Under the pieces are notes generated by a model. It saw nothing but the letters and a program-made list of their open reading frames with translations. It ran no database searches and was not told the DNA's origin. 64,000 bases of DNA from Marasmius tenuissimus (taxonomy: Eukaryota > Basidiomycota > Agaricomycetes > Agaricales > Marasmiaceae): the NCBI GenBank assembly GCA_029532415.1, contig JAQOTA010000022.1:698747-762746 (forward strand). The letters are read 5' to 3'. Shown piece after piece: positions 1 to 11,885 of this stretch. The translations under genes and the position numbers were made by a program. Each line of letters starts with the position of its first letter. Within the stretch, counting starts at the first letter, position 1.

Positions 1-464
1 GGTCTGTGGCTCTTCACTGATCATAATAGATCGTTGAAATCTTGAATGAGATTTTAGGCCTTGTTCAATGTTTTCTTGTCGTCTTGCTGCTTGCAGGATT
101 CAGCAAAATTTTCAGATCAGATGGTTTCACTATGTCCGTTCCGGTACATTCTCTATTCTTGCAACATCAGTAACCTAGGCGAGCTGCTCAATTTGCACGG
201 TCACTTTCCCATCGCCAGAGCTTCTACTGCTAGTTGACTGCCAGTTCAGGGCAACTTGGGAATCGCTGGTAACGGCAAGGTTTTGCCGTCGCGTACTGAC
301 AGGATACGCGTGACGTCATCTCAGCCCTTGTTACCAAGGGCGCACCGTGAGACAAGTTCCAACCCATAAATTGCGACGCCACGGCTATCGCTCAACCTCC
401 ACCATCGATTCCCTACTTTCCCCCTCCCACCTCATCAAATTTCATCCCGCCTCAACCTTAACTC

Positions 465-1149
465 ATGGGTGAGCCTTGCAATTCTCTGCATTCATTGAAG
501 ACAAGCATGCTCATCGCGTTTATCTATAGCTGGCACTAAACGAGCTTCTGAGGGTTCTGGCCCGACCACACGAGCCTCCAAGTCCGCAAAAACAGACAGT
601 AAATCGACCGCAGCAACCCCAAAGAAGGGTAGCAAGAAGGGTGGCCCAAAGGTACGTCCTCATTCGCCCTTTCATCTTGATTTTCGGTCGCGGTGCTCAT
701 TTCGCCATGCACGTTCCTCAGGCTTCACTCCCCGCGTCAGCGTTCAAATCCAAGGCATTGCCACTTCACGTCAACGTTACACACACGCCTCCCACTATCC
801 CCGATGACGAGACTGTACCCGCAGCGTCAGCAGATCCTGGATTTTTGGGCACTCTCTCGCTACTTCCGAGTACTTTCAACACGGGTAGTTATGGTTGGAA
901 AGGGAGCAAGAGGATCACTGTTGAGTTGGAGAATGGTGAAGATAAGGAGAAGGTCCAGGTTCAGTTGACGTGAGTACTCTTGAGCCTTTTGAGCGTCGCT
1001 GAGGTCTGACACCATCGTTCTATCAGCATCAATGCCACTGTGTTGGGGAGCAAAGGCGCACCTGACGACGACGAAGAAGCTAACGGAGATGACGCCAAAG
1101 ACAAAGAAAAAGTGGAAGAAAAGGAAGACGCTGCTGAAGAGGATTAATC
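465..1149 (+). CDS. Conserved small basidiomycete protein with lysine-rich N-terminus and acidic tail
   Basis: I do not recognise the family. The model has four exons (465-468, 530-651, 722-969, 1027-1149) with GT-AG introns, the first splitting the second codon. The spliced protein is about 165 residues. It starts with a basic Ser/Thr/Lys-rich segment (about 40 residues, ending in lysine/glycine-rich KKGSKKGGPK), continues with a compact middle (motifs LHVNVTHTPP, FNTGSYGWKG, KRITVELENG, VQVQLTINATVLG) that looks like a small beta-rich domain, and ends in a run of Asp/Glu/Lys. Reading frame stays open across all junctions, which supports the splicing. The basic head and acidic tail suggest nucleic-acid or histone contact, but that is inference only. 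It lies upstream of the MIF array in the same orientation. Confidence 0.7.
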
Positions 1150-1395
1150 TGATCGAATAGTGATGAAAGTGGACGACCTATTATGAACATGCTTAATATT
1201 TCTGTTGTATATTTTTTGGATAGCTCTTTGATTCGGGAAGCGGGAATATATAGCAGTCTTGCATTCAATATTCAATGAACTATACACGAACATCAGGGAA
1301 TCGAGCTCGTTGCAATTCGTCAAGAAAGAAGTCCAATCAACGCGACTGACACTCCTCTTCCTCTCTCCATCACCGCCAAACCGCGATTCATTTCA

Positions 1396-2060
1396 ATGCC
1401 CACCATCGACCTGAAAACCAACGTCAAAGTCAGAACTTTCCATTTTCAATCCATCATGCCCACCTTTCACCAACTCGTTTGTCCGGCTAGATCGACGACG
1501 TCCCAGCGTACATCCTCAAATTATCCAAGGTCAACTATCTTCCGAATCACGACCTCCCAACGAGCAAGAGCGATTGACAATCCATCCAGCTTTCCGCCGA
1601 GATTCTTTCAAAGCCTGAAAGCTACATCAACGTCATCCTCTCCCAAGATGTCCCCATGTCGTTCAACGGAACATTAGACCCTGCTTTCCAGTGCACAGTT
1701 GTAAGGTGCTGATTCATATCGCGATCCAATTCTTGCTGACGTTGCTGTCGACAGATCAGTCTGGGGAACATCAACCCGGAATCCAACTTGAAGTATAGCG
1801 AGGCCTTTTCCAAGTTTTTCGAGGAGACATTGAAGATTCCTAATGACCGGGGGTACATGTGAGTCTGTCCAGTGGGGCTCATTGGAAGAGGTGAGTTCGT
1901 TCTGAAACTCGGGGGATTCGCGGATGTAGCACGTTCATCGATCCTGGACGAACTCATCTTGGGTACGTTGTCGTCTTGAGGTGTTTTATCGTACTCGCGT
2001 TGACCATGGCTCAGGTACAAGGGAACGACCTTTGCAGAGATATTCGGTGGCAAGAAGTGA
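1396..2060 (+). CDS. MIF-like tautomerase, copy 1 (most diverged)
   Basis: Macrophage migration inhibitory factor superfamily, trimeric tautomerase-fold proteins acting as keto-enol (phenylpyruvate or dopachrome) tautomerases; the catalytic base is Pro1 after Met removal. Six short exons (1396-1428, 1491-1529, 1590-1700, 1755-1858, 1930-1962, 2015-2060) give about 121 residues, close to the usual 115. It begins MPTIDLKTNVK, so Pro1 is kept. Family blocks visible are VILSQDVPMSF, LDPAFQCTV, FSKFFEETLKIPNDRGY and the C-terminal GYKGTTFAEIFGG, which aligns with the W-N/G-x-T-F end of MIF. It differs from the other three copies in SFNGTL instead of SFGGKL and in its last exon. Upstream sequence lacks the TATAAAAA block shared by the others. 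The true substrate is unknown. Confidence 0.8.
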
Positions 2061-2217
2061 TCCAACCGTCCGCACTCTGAACAGCTTTGCTCATCGAGGG
2101 AAATGGTCGACGAAGAACATCAAACTGTATATCAACATGTACAATAGGAATGCCGCCAACGTGTAAAAAATCATCAAAGTTCTAGACAAACCATCTTAAT
2201 GCGACCGCTAATGCAAG

Positions 2218-2345
2218 AACATTCTCTCCGACCTCCCTGGATCTCTACTCAATCGAAAGCGCATGCCTGTGAACACGCGCTCAATCTGCGAGCGCACAAG
2301 AACGGGGTATAAGGTGTTGTTGCCACTTGGCAGTATTGGAAGAGT
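2218..2345 (+). repeat. Downstream repeat of MIF unit, copy 1
   Basis: About 125 bp beginning near the string attctctccgac closely resembles 4408-4535. Both contain atctct, agcgcatgc, cctgtgaac and gagcgca blocks in the same order. Each lies in the same orientation downstream of a MIF gene, so it marks the 3' part of the ancestral tandem unit. Confidence 0.55.
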
Positions 2346-2818
2346 CACTCGCGGAGTCCACTGCGCTGGGAACTATAGACTACAGTACCAGCGGCCCGCT
2401 CAGTGTAGCGTCATCCCGTCAACATCAACTTTCAATCACAGACTCGACACCGGGGTCAGCGAAGCGGCGGTTTGATCGATTCTAATCAATCGGACCGTTA
2501 AGTCGTAGGTGCTAGTTCTAGCCCATGGTAGTCAATGTTTTTGACGGCGACGACACCCCAACTTCAATGACGGTCCAATACTGATTAGTCGGAGACGTTG
2601 ATATGCCTGAATGGGACCCAAGTTTCAATTGAACTTGCGTGGAGAAGGACGGTTGCTTCATCAGTACCAATCCTAGTAAGTACCGCCCGACGTTACATTT
2701 GGCTATGAATGAAACCTCTTGGATATCACGAAGTTCCACATCAACACCCGTTTCGTCCGTGTAGGTTCCTCGATTGCCGGCAAGTTGCTTTGACATGGTT
2801 GCGGCCGTCTTTCCTCCC

Positions 2819-2826
2819 TATAAAAA
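2819..2826 (+). promoter_or_regulatory. TATA box of MIF copy 2 in a shared promoter block
   Basis: TATAAAAA lies 61 bp before the ATG at 2880, followed by a C/T-rich leader. The surrounding block (tgaatgaaac, cttggata, ttcgtccgtgtagg, cggccgtctttc) recurs before MIF copies 3 and 4 with TATA at 5359 and 32188. Retained promoter sequence suggests that all three copies could be expressed similarly. Confidence 0.6.
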
Positions 2827-2879
2827 CAGGTATTCCTTCTCCTCTCTCCCACATTCCTTACCACCCGCACTCGCCCACC

Positions 2880-3543
2880 ATGCCCATGATTCACCTGCAA
2901 ACCAACGTCAAGGTAGGCTCAACATTCATCATTTCTGCCTCAAGACGCCATATCCATTGACCCTTTGTACAGATTGACGATGTCCCAGGCTTTGCCCTTA
3001 AATTATCCAAGGTCGGTCGTATTCATCAGAACCCCAACAACTCACTACTGACACTACCATCCCACAGCGCGCTTCAGAGGTCACTGGCAGGCCCGAAGGC
3101 GGTGTAAATGTCATCGTCTCCCAAGATGTCCCCATGTCGTTCGGAGGAAAATTAGATCCAGCCTATCAATGCACCATCGTGAGTCGTTCTGTTGCCATAC
3201 CACAACGCCTTGAACTGATCTCGTGGCAGACCCTCGCAGGCGATATCGAACCAGAATCATACAGCGCCGGGTTCACCAAGTTCTTCGAAGAAACACTTGG
3301 AGTTTCTGGCGACCGTGGAGTCATGTGAGTGGGAGAATCTCCCTTTCTCTGTGCAGCTTTTCGTTGTCCATCGGGCTGACATACAACCCCCATCTCGTAG
3401 ACCAATCATCCAGATCAAAGGATCACAAATCGGGTAGGTCTCTCGCTGGGAATGTGCTTCTGAATCATCGTTCCCTAACGATTCCTTTTTAATTACGTAG
3501 CTGGCAAGGGAAAACCATCAAGTCACTTTTTGGTCTCGATTAG
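2880..3543 (+). CDS. MIF-like tautomerase, copy 2
   Basis: Six-exon MIF/tautomerase gene with the same intron positions as the neighbouring copies. It begins MPMIHLQTNVK (catalytic Pro retained), then IDDVPGFALKLSK, VIVSQDVPMSFGG, KLDPAYQCTI, AGFTKFFEETLGVSGDRGV and the end GWQGKTIKSLFGLD; about 117 residues. The frame is open through every splice junction. Introns are 50-75 nt with GT-AG ends; the final intron ends right before the exon coding the conserved G-W. TATA and a C/T-rich leader lie 61 bp upstream. Nothing shows it to be broken. It sits 0.8 kb after copy 1 and 1.9 kb before copy 3, in one orientation, as a tandem duplicate. Confidence 0.85.
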
Positions 3544-3926
3544 GCTTAGTAACTAGTGGTATGATATGACAAGAATCGAAAGACAACATTGTATGCCGGA
3601 TAACTACCCGCCCGATGAACCACATCCTGACCTCTGATTGCTCGGGAACAGATTGTCGGCATCAACCCCGGGGAGCTTCATGGTGAGCAAATAGAAACAG
3701 CAGGCTAAACTCCGTCCGGGGAGAGACGTCGTATGAGATTTCTTAGGTGTGAACAGTGCATCAAAGTTTCAACACGTCGTCGTGTCTCCTCAAGATACAT
3801 CAACCGCACTCTGCCAACTCTTCAATCTTCTTTGACTTAGATGAAACGAGAGTGGAAGGGTAGACCTGTCACCGGCTCGTCATACATAGACCGGCGATAG
3901 GGGAAGGGAGATGATTGCAACAGTTA

Positions 3927-4172
3927 TCAACCATTGTCACCAGCGGCAGCACCGACAGTCGATGATCTGGGTTTCTTGGAAGGATGACAAACCTCAGCCG
4001 TCAACGACCTTTTCGTTCCCGGATTCTCCGTACCGCTAACTCCCGCTGCCGCTGTCGAGACTGTACCCCTGCTTTCCTCGAGAGCTCTATGCTGCTTCAG
4101 AGCTGCCTCTGGTTTACTCAGATAGGTCACGCTCGTTGCCGCGAAGTCTCTAGCAGTTTTTGAGTTCCTCAT
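3927..4172 (-). CDS. Short unrecognised ORF between MIF copies
   Basis: An 81-codon intronless reading frame starting MRNSKTARDFAATSV, with a basic patch CHPSKKPRSS that resembles a nuclear localisation signal. No family is recognised, no promoter or splice support is evident, and no copy is seen beside the other MIF genes. It may be chance; it is listed only because its composition is protein-like. Confidence 0.2.
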   Translation of the reverse strand: MRNSKTARDFAATSVTYLSKPEAALKQHRALEESRGTVSTAAAGVSGTENPGTKRSLTAEVCHPSKKPRSSTVGAAAGDNG

Positions 4173-4407
4173 GGATCCCGCTGTAGTCGTCGTGCTCGAG
4201 TATTTTGTCGATGGGATTCTCCATTTGACAGTAGAAATCCCTCAAGCCTGCTCTCATTATCTACTCCGTTTTCACGGCCAAAGGATAGAATTGGGAAGGC
4301 AGTTAAGAAAGATGCCTCCTGAACTGCATAGGGGAGAGGAAGACGGTGAGACGTTCTTCAACTCCGATAAGCGAAGTTGGGATCAGTTCTTCGGCGTTCA
4401 ACACTGA

Positions 4408-4535
4408 GCATTCTCTCCGACTTCCGTGGATCTCTGTTCGACAGCGCATGCAAGAGCTATCTTCCTGTGAACTTACCCTTGATTTCCGAGCGCAAAAGAA
4501 CGAGCTACAATGCATTGCCGTCGGTGTTGGAAGAC
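4408..4535 (+). repeat. Downstream repeat of MIF unit, copy 2
   Basis: Counterpart of 2218-2345, with the same ordered blocks. It lies about 0.9 kb after the stop codon of MIF copy 2, so the spacing from gene to repeat has grown by roughly 700 bp compared with copy 1, implying later insertion between 3.6 and 4.4 kb. Confidence 0.5.
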
Positions 4536-5358
4536 TAGAACTGCTGAATGGTCAGCACAGGAATACCGAGGTATTTGATTTACCGGTGTACGGGCTCGGG
4601 CTTGAGCCTGGTGAACTCAGGCCCAAGCCCTCTCCCATCATTCACCGGAATATACTTCGCATATTCCAGTCCTCCAAGCATTGAAGTTAACGTCGATGCA
4701 ATACTATATGAAATCAAAGTCACTACCCACTGAATCCAGGCTATCCGAAGTTGTGGAAGATGTGTCAACTCCGCCTATCTGGACCAACATGCTTGACGGG
4801 CAATGGTGAGAAGGCACCCCGAGATGAGTACTACACTGTATGACATGCTTTATTTTCCTTACAGTGACAATATACGAGGTTAGTATAAGCCGGGACTCAG
4901 GCTCAAGGCTCGGACTGGGATTTCAGTGAGCCACAGCCCGAGTCAAAGCCGAGCCAGGCCGCCCGGGCCTAAGCCTGAGGCTTTGAGAGCGTATCACTAT
5001 CCAGGCGTATCATATTATATGGCCTAACACTCGAGCTAACCTCATTACTAACCTCCCACTGGTGCACTCTCGAAATTGTGGATTTACCAAGCCGCCGATA
5101 TCATACTCGCAGTGCAACTCAAAACCAACACTTGTGGGCCGCAGGGAACCAGAGTGCCGGCGGGCCGCTCCGTGTAGCGTCATTCCGTCAACATCAAGCT
5201 TCTAACGTCCAGTCGATAGTATATCTAGTAAGTATCGCACTTTGGGGTTGACCGACATTACAGTTGGCGTTGAATGAAACTCCTTGGATACAAACCACTT
5301 CGTCCGTGTAGGTTTATCACCAAGTTACTTCAACATTGCTACGGCCGTCTTTCTTCCC

Positions 5359-5366
5359 TATAAAAA
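5359..5366 (+). promoter_or_regulatory. TATA box of MIF copy 3
   Basis: TATAAAAA 59 bp before the ATG at 5418, in the promoter block shared with copies 2 and 4. Confidence 0.6.
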
Positions 5367-5417
5367 CAGGTATTCCTTCTCCTCTCCTAAATCCCTCACT
5401 ACCCACACTAGCCCACT

Positions 5418-6067
5418 ATGCCTGTAATTGACCTAAAGACCAACGTCAAGGTAGGCTCAACGCTCCTCATCTCTGCCTCAAGACACCATATCCATTGACC
5501 CTTTGCGCAGATCGACGATATCCCAAGCTTCATCCTCAAGTTATCCAAGGTCGGTCGTATTCATCAGAACCCCAGCAGTTTCACTACTGACACTACCATC
5601 CTACAGCGCGCTGCAGAGGTCACTGGCAAGCCCGAAGACCATATTATTGTCATCGTCTCCCAAGATATCCCCATGTCGTTCGGAGGAAAACTAGATCCAG
5701 CGTATCATTGCACCGTCGTGAGTCGTTCTGCTTTCGTACCAAAACGGCTTGACCGATCTCGTGGCAGACCCTCGCAGGCGTTATCGAGTCAGAAGCGTAC
5801 AGCGCCGGGTTCTCAAAGTTTTTCGAAGAAACCCTGGGAGTTCCTAACGACCGTGGAGTTATGTGAGTGGGAGGATCTCTCTCTCCCGTTGTTCGTCGGT
5901 TGACATACAACCCCCGTTTCGTAGATCAATCCTCAATCTCAAAGGATCGCAACTCTGGTATGTCTCTCACTGGGAATGTGCTTCTGAACCATCGTTCCCT
6001 AACGATTCCCTTTGACTTTCGTAGCTGGCGAGGAACAACCATCAGCGCACTTGTCGGTGTCGATTAG
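5418..6067 (+). CDS. MIF-like tautomerase, copy 3
   Basis: Six-exon gene of the MIF superfamily, about 117 residues. It begins MPVIDLKTNVK with the Pro1 nucleophile, then IDDIPSFILKLSK, AAEVTGKPED, VIVSQDIPMSFGG, KLDPAYHCTV, AGFSKFFEETLGVPNDRGV and ends LCWRGTTISALVGVD. All introns have GT-AG ends and match copies 2 and 4 in position. The usual Gly before the conserved Trp is Cys here, and the MIF NAANV-type segment is replaced by LNLKGSQ, as in copy 2. It is nearly identical to copy 4 at 32.2 kb, so the 25 kb between them probably inserted after this duplication. Intact by eye. Confidence 0.85.
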
Positions 6068-6370
6068 GCTTGGTAACTAGCGATATGATGTGACAAGAAT
6101 CGATAGACAATGACTGTATGCCGGACGACTGCCCAATGAACACTGTCGTGACCTCCGATCGCTCGGGAACAAATCATCGGAATTGTTCCACGGCCATGGG
6201 AGAAGCTCAGTTGTTTTACTCTGAAAGGTCGCGCGTATTCTAGGTCGATAATCTTGCAGACATGGCTCCCTTTCCCTACACCGCCATGCGGAAGGTAGCA
6301 ACAAAGGAGGTTCCCACCAATCGAGAGGTCCCGGTGAACCCGTCCCGCGTCGTAGAGTATCTTGAGTGCT

Positions 6371-8041
6371 AGCCGAGCCCGGGGCTTGAAAAGCCCAGTC
6401 CAGCGGCTTTGGGAGGCTCAAGACTCGGGCTCGACATTTCATAAGCCCGGCGAGTCCTCTCCCATCGTCCACCGGCGTGATATGAGCGCAGTTTTATGAG
6501 CACATAATTCATTGCAAAATTATGCGGTATATATATGAAAATTGTGCGTGATGTAATCAACGTTACCCGGAGTGATTGTTGGGCGTCCGGATGTTGCCTT
6601 AGGGCGTCGGGATAATGGGTCTGAGCTTCATCGCCTCAGACTTCAACTTCACCGGCTGCGCTCATTGTCTCCACTAAGTCAGTATTTACTAATAAGCCTA
6701 CCCTGTCAACCATTTTAGATGTATCCTCAGCCTTGCAAGACATGCCTTCAAGATTGCCGAAGCTTCGATATACTCGAGTGGTCTCCGAGATGCATCATCA
6801 AGGTATCGAACTATACATTGACGCTCTACTGGGGTGGTGTAACTAAAAGGATTTTACTTTGATGTTAGAAGATCGAACCTCCAATGCTCAACCTTTATGC
6901 GTGCGGTGTTCCTATGGGTCGCGTGTAGTATGCACGCTATCAGGAATCAGGATGGGTGGACTGTGGTGCATTCTTGGACTCAAAATTCAGCTGCGATGTA
7001 CCAGTATGGTTCCTTACCGATATCACTCGGCACATCCAACTTTTGGGCGTGATGACCCAGCTATACTGCATTTCCTAAATGTGTCAGGCTGGCCTGGTTT
7101 GTAGAATACGTGATTCCTTCCCTGATGAGCCAGCTTACCTATGACCAAGTCCTTCATGCCCGAATCTGGGAGTGTTGGTAAGTAACTAGTTTGGCTCATT
7201 CTGTGTAAGCTGTATAGCCACCATTGGGTAAAAGTCCGGATATAAGTCTTTATGTTTTTGCTTCTGGACAGAGAATTTCTCGAACCTATGAGCGCATTTT
7301 TCGTTACATATTCTTGAGCCTTTACGAAATCGTGCAGGGTCGGGGCTTGCCGTCAAGGAAATGTCCGGTGTTGGGCGTTGGCGCACTCAGAATCGTCCGG
7401 CGTTAGCTTTCAGTGTCCACCACGGACCGGCCTCCGTCTCCAAAAGTTTTGTGGTTGATCTGGCCTACGCTGCCGTACAAGTACGTGTATATCTTCTCTG
7501 TGATGCCTGATCTAGGCATCAGGCTTCAGCTCATCTCGTGTTATCAATGTCATCAACGGGTGTGAGTTATCTGACGCGCTATTTGAACACAGGAGTCCGA
7601 ACCCGTGCGCGTGGTGTCCAGGTTCTTCACAGGCACTTTGAGTTAGCCGAGCTACCGGCAGCTCGGCATTACCGGCAACTCCCCGGATATTGAGGGTTCT
7701 TATCCAAGAACTGTCATTCTCCACTACGCTTCTCTTCTATCTCTTCATCCCGGTAGAGACTCTGAGCCCAATAACATGTTGCTCAAACAAAATTTGAGGG
7801 CCACTCTGCTTTCTATGAAGACTGGCCCCCCATGTAATTTACTTCACGCCCGGGAGCTCTAAGTAATGCCGGATTGCGGCATTCACTAATTTTAGTCGGC
7901 AATGCTTCCGCCTCCCTTGGTATAATTTCAATGTGCCTCACAAACTGGACGACACACCCAGGATAATGAACAGAGCATAAACATTTAACTAACCTCGCAT
8001 ATTCAACTTGTGGAAACCATTATGATTACTGGTGAGAGAGA
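6371..8041. other. No gene found; repeat fragments
   Basis: The stretch opens with a GC-rich sequence of cgggct/agcccg words like that inside the MIF units. Around 6480-6625 there is a terminal sequence of the family seen at 8042 and 29950: gagcacataattcattg, then gttacccgg, gggcgtccgg, gggcgtcgggat. Around 7360-7405 there are further gttgggcgttgg and gtccggcgttag words. No convincing reading frame was seen. Confidence 0.5.
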
Positions 8042-8150
8042 GGACCGACCTCCCAACGCTCGACGTCAATAGCCGGACAACCAACACTTGACACCGGATA
8101 ACCAGGGTACAAATGTCGCACGATTTTGCGATGAATTATGTGCTCATAGA
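8042..8150 (+). repeat. Terminal inverted repeat, left-type end
   Basis: Starts ggaccgacct, then gacgtcaatagccgga, ataaccagg, tgtcgcacgattttg and aattatgtgctcata. The reverse complement of 29953-30063 reads ggaccgtcct, gacgtcaatagccgga, gtaaccga, tgtcgcacgattttt and aattatgtgcttata in the same order, so the two are inverted copies about 110 bp long. The HECT-like gene starts 80 bp inside this end. Confidence 0.7.
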
Positions 8151-8229
8151 ACCCATTTTACCGCTGTGAGTGAAGGCCATCGGCATATTTATGACTGATC
8201 CAACTTATTATTTGAACTCAACACAGACT

Positions 8230-11200
8230 ATGAACTTCAATAATCTGAGCCGTGAGGCCATCGCCCAGCTCCTTACAGCCTTTCTCCAATCAGAGCCTAA
8301 TTCTACGCCGCCCGCTAATCCTTCTCATCCCACTCCTTCAGCTAATACCACCACGACGGCATTGGTCAATCCTTCCCTTATTTCTCAACCAAATGACACC
8401 CAAGGTTCTGCCGCTCCGCAGCCTCCTGCACTTTCCTTTTCTTCCACTGCATTGGAATTGATGGCCCGACTCGGTCAGACTCAGAGCGCTTCGTCGGACG
8501 CGAACAGTATTTCCAGTCAGGCGGGTCCCTCTCAAACCTCAGCCACACCTTCCTCAGTAACGTCTATAATGGCATCCACATCGGCGTCCACGCCGGCCGA
8601 TACAGCCATTCCGCAAGCTCGTCCTATCGCTCCTTACTCCAGTGTCACCATGCTCAATGCTGTCGCCAATGGTAATCAGCCTCCGGAATCTCGAGACGGC
8701 CGTCCTCTCATCACAATGCAGTCGGGCTTCCCTGCCTTTGATATCATCCGTCGCACCAATCAGGCCCGGCTCGAACATTCAGCTGAGGCCAATCCAAAGA
8801 AGCGTCCGGGGCCCCGTAGTAAGGCCAAAAAGGGTCCGACTCTGCAAGTTGAACGGGAGCAGCAACTCACTCTCGCTGACTGTCTCAAGGTCGCAGACGA
8901 TGGCCAGGTAACGGTTAACTTGGCCATCAATGTGTATCCTCCACAACCATCTAACCACACCCTCGTTGTACATTTCTATTTCTTCATTTCTGACACGACA
9001 TTGGTCTGACTCTTGAGTTTCTAGGCTTTTGGACTCTCTCGATATCTAGTCAAGTACACACGCCACAGTGACTCTTTCAACGCCATGCTTGATCGACTTC
9101 ATTTGTATCACGAATTTCACGACATCAACGTGAAGACGACGGTGATGGCTATTCTGAGCACGGTTGTGGAAGAGATTCGCGAATATGGCTACGATTTGGA
9201 CTTACCTCAAATACCTGGACCCTCAGCGTTCCAACCTCACGAGCAACTCCCCCTACAGCTATTGGCCTTTACAAACAGCGGTAGGCCCAATGGCGCCAAC
9301 AAGACATGGAAGCTGGCAACTGGCGCGTTTGCCGCCGATACCACATTGGAGGATCTCCTCCGGAAGAAGGAATACGCGCATAACAAGTTGTCGGTCACCC
9401 CTCGAGGCTTCTTTGAGCTCAACACCAGTGAGTCGCAACTCCAACCCCGCGTACTGTGCTAAATTTCTCTCGATAGTTATCCGGAGATGTCATTATCCCC
9501 TTGCCATCAAGAAAAGTCTGGCAGAACTTCAGCTTATGGACGACAATACCATCCAGACTCACCGCTGTATTCCAAAGCGCGTTTACACTCTCTTCCGCGA
9601 TGATGCTGAAGCAGGTAGTGGCTCTGTCATGATTACAGAGGAGGACCTGGAAATCGACTGCGGGGATGACGAGCAAAGTGATGATGAGGTGAGTCATCTA
9701 CTACTTTACTCGATTGTTGCTGACAAAAATACCACAGGAGGAACAGACGGTCGCCCACACTCTGTTAACTCGACCTGCTCTCACTCTTCGAACACCATCT
9801 CAACTCCCCCCAGTCTCCGGCCCAGGTTTTAGTCGCTCGAGTTCTGCTTCCGTTCCATCAACCGCTTCCGGTAGCCGATCGTCGTCACGCAATGTTTCTT
9901 CTACTTCTTCAGCATCTGCCAGTCAGCCTGCTACTCACAGTGCTTCCTCCGCTTCATCCATATCTGCCTCGGTGAACAATGGTGCAAGTCAAGTGCCAAA
10001 CAACAACAGTACTGAGGTGCGTAATTTCTGCCTTGTACTGTGATCCCCGTAGAGATTGTTCAACACTTTTCAGGCTACGCGTCGCGTCCCTACAACTCTA
10101 TGGAGCGTTTCTTGGCAGGAGAAAAAGGAGCCCGGGTTAGCAACTATCTTGAAGTATGAACGAACTTCAAGGTTCTTTGAGGTGGTATCGGAGACTTACA
10201 CCTCGACTCATAATGGCAATGCTCCCCCGAGCCTGGAAGTCAAAGGACGAAATTACGTAGACCTTGCATTGCAGTTGAAGTCCGTGATCACACAGTGTCT
10301 CTTGCAGGGAGATTTCACAGTCTTGCTTTCCATGGAACGTACATTTGCTCTGTGAGTGTCACATTTCCACCTGTCTCAGACCACTCAGCTGACGTGTCGC
10401 AATGGGGCAGAATTGACGGAGAAGGTTCGCTGGTCAGTAGCGGAAATGGCGTGGAGAGAGAGACAATCTCTACTCTTTGCAATACATATCTCTCTCGGCG
10501 AGCGTCGACATTCTTCGTGCCACATGGTCCTCAGTTCTCGACGCTCGCTGCTGTGAACGTTGCATCAGCACGATGGATGTCTACCGAGCAACGATTAGAT
10601 TGGGGCATTGTCGGCACACTAGTTGCACTTTCCTTGATTCATGGAATGGGAACTGAACCCCTAAACCCTTTGCTCCTAATATTCTTCATCAACGACACTC
10701 AGATTAGTTCCCTTCAATCAAATCTGGTCTTGCGCTGGTTTCCCGACTTACACGCCATCTTGAAAGCCTGGACTGCCCTTGGACATGAGGATGATATTCG
10801 TCAATTCGCGGGACATTTTTCGTCCTATCATGATTGCGATGTGGGTGCTCGTTTGGATTCCTTTTCGTCTTGGTGCAAATCTCAACTCGATACCTTGCCA
10901 GATCGCCTCGCTTAGATCTCGAAGTCCTGATCAGCACCGTGCCTTAGGCTGGGAGATGCTTCACAACGCCATCATTGGGTCAAAGTCAACCGATCATCCC
11001 GCCATAGCACTCTTCTTGAAGGGCTTCAGAATGCCTTGTGATAAAGGCTATAACTTCACACAAGTAAGTCCAATCCTTTCATTGAGCTTCAGTCTCCTCT
11101 TGACACTCACGATTTGATATAGATTGCTCGGGCTTTCCAGGGCGGATCAGTGGAGTTTGTCTCAGAGGTCTACAACAATTACATTTCTCACTACTCGAAT

Positions 11201-11885
11201 CTTCGGTTGAGTTACCAGTCTTTGATCCAGCCAGAAACCTTCGAGAAGCTCATACAGGCTCTCGAAGAGAGCTCATCCTTTGCGGTCACTTCGTTCCAAG
11301 AGCTCTTCCGAGATTTTTTAGAAGGCACGGGATGCCCTTCAATTGAGTTGATGAATAACCTGAAGGGCCGGTTGAATCCGATTGTCAACCTGGAAGATAT
11401 CGACGAAGACACCTTCCGGATGCGGATGTTTTGTTGGGCTGCGACTGGGGCCCCTTTTGTGCTGGCTGATGGCTTGCCTACAAGGGTGAGGAAATCTATT
11501 CTGTAGAGTTCAACTGCGACTTACTTGCTTTGACGGATTGGTGACTTAGGTGATTCTGGTGGAGGACGATGATGAAGACTATGGCGCTGGTCTCAGTGCC
11601 GAACAACGTCTCGCGCATCTTAATGCCGGCGTTTGCAAGTTCAAGTCTTGCTTCCGGGAGATGAGAATACCTGTATCATTCCTCCTCCATCTCCTATCCA
11701 TTGATTACACCACCGCACTGTCAGATGGTGGAGAGGGTGAGGGCGAGGGGGGAGTATCCAACTCTGGAGAGTCTAACTCATCACGGGGCTCTTCCGAAGG
11801 CGTAACATTGTCAGCCAAAGATACAGTAGAACACTGGCTTTTGGCCTCCATTCTTGATAACATTGGCGAGAACAACTTGGCTTGA
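8230..11885 (+). CDS. HECT-like E3 ubiquitin ligase candidate
   Basis: About nine exons give a protein of roughly 1,000 residues. The N-terminal 150 residues are Ser/Pro/Thr-rich, followed by a basic segment (KKRPGPRSKAKKG). A middle part (FGLSRYLVKYTRHSD, LPQIPGPSAF) leads through an acidic patch and a long Ser-rich linker to a C-terminal region resembling a HECT domain: GTLVALSLIHGMGTEPLNPL matches the N-lobe block that normally reads G-x-x-x-G-x-A-x-x-x-G-x-x-x-x-x-P, RMRMFCWAATGAPF matches the 'QFVTGTSR' block, and CKFKSCFREMRIP has the spacing of the catalytic H-T-C-F-x-x-L-x-L-P motif, with Cys kept. An intron near 10840-10899 (donor gtgggt, acceptor ccttgccag) restores the frame. I saw no stop. 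HECT assignment is by motif order, not search. It lies just inside a terminal repeat and converges on the TET/JBP-like gene. Confidence 0.6.

Larger units (their letters stand above)
4660..6370 (+). repeat. Segmental duplication, unit B (with MIF copy 3)
   Basis: This 1.7-kb segment matches 31408-33198 from cattccagtcctccaa through agtatcttgagtgct, in the same orientation, covering upstream sequence, promoter, all MIF exons and introns, and the 3' region. Both copies carry a GC-rich stretch with repeated gcccg/cgggct words (about 4890-4985 here) that differs most between copies. Confidence 0.85.

Noticed and set aside
2128..2166. Frame reading YINMYNRNAANV just after MIF copy 1, recalling the MIF C-terminal NAANV motif
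   Set aside because: It lies after the spliced stop codon, in a frame not reachable by any good acceptor, and none of the four genes has this motif; chance or a very old relic cannot be told apart.
10704..10937. Minus-strand frame inside the HECT-like gene
   Set aside because: Antisense shadow of the N-lobe exon, with no family match.
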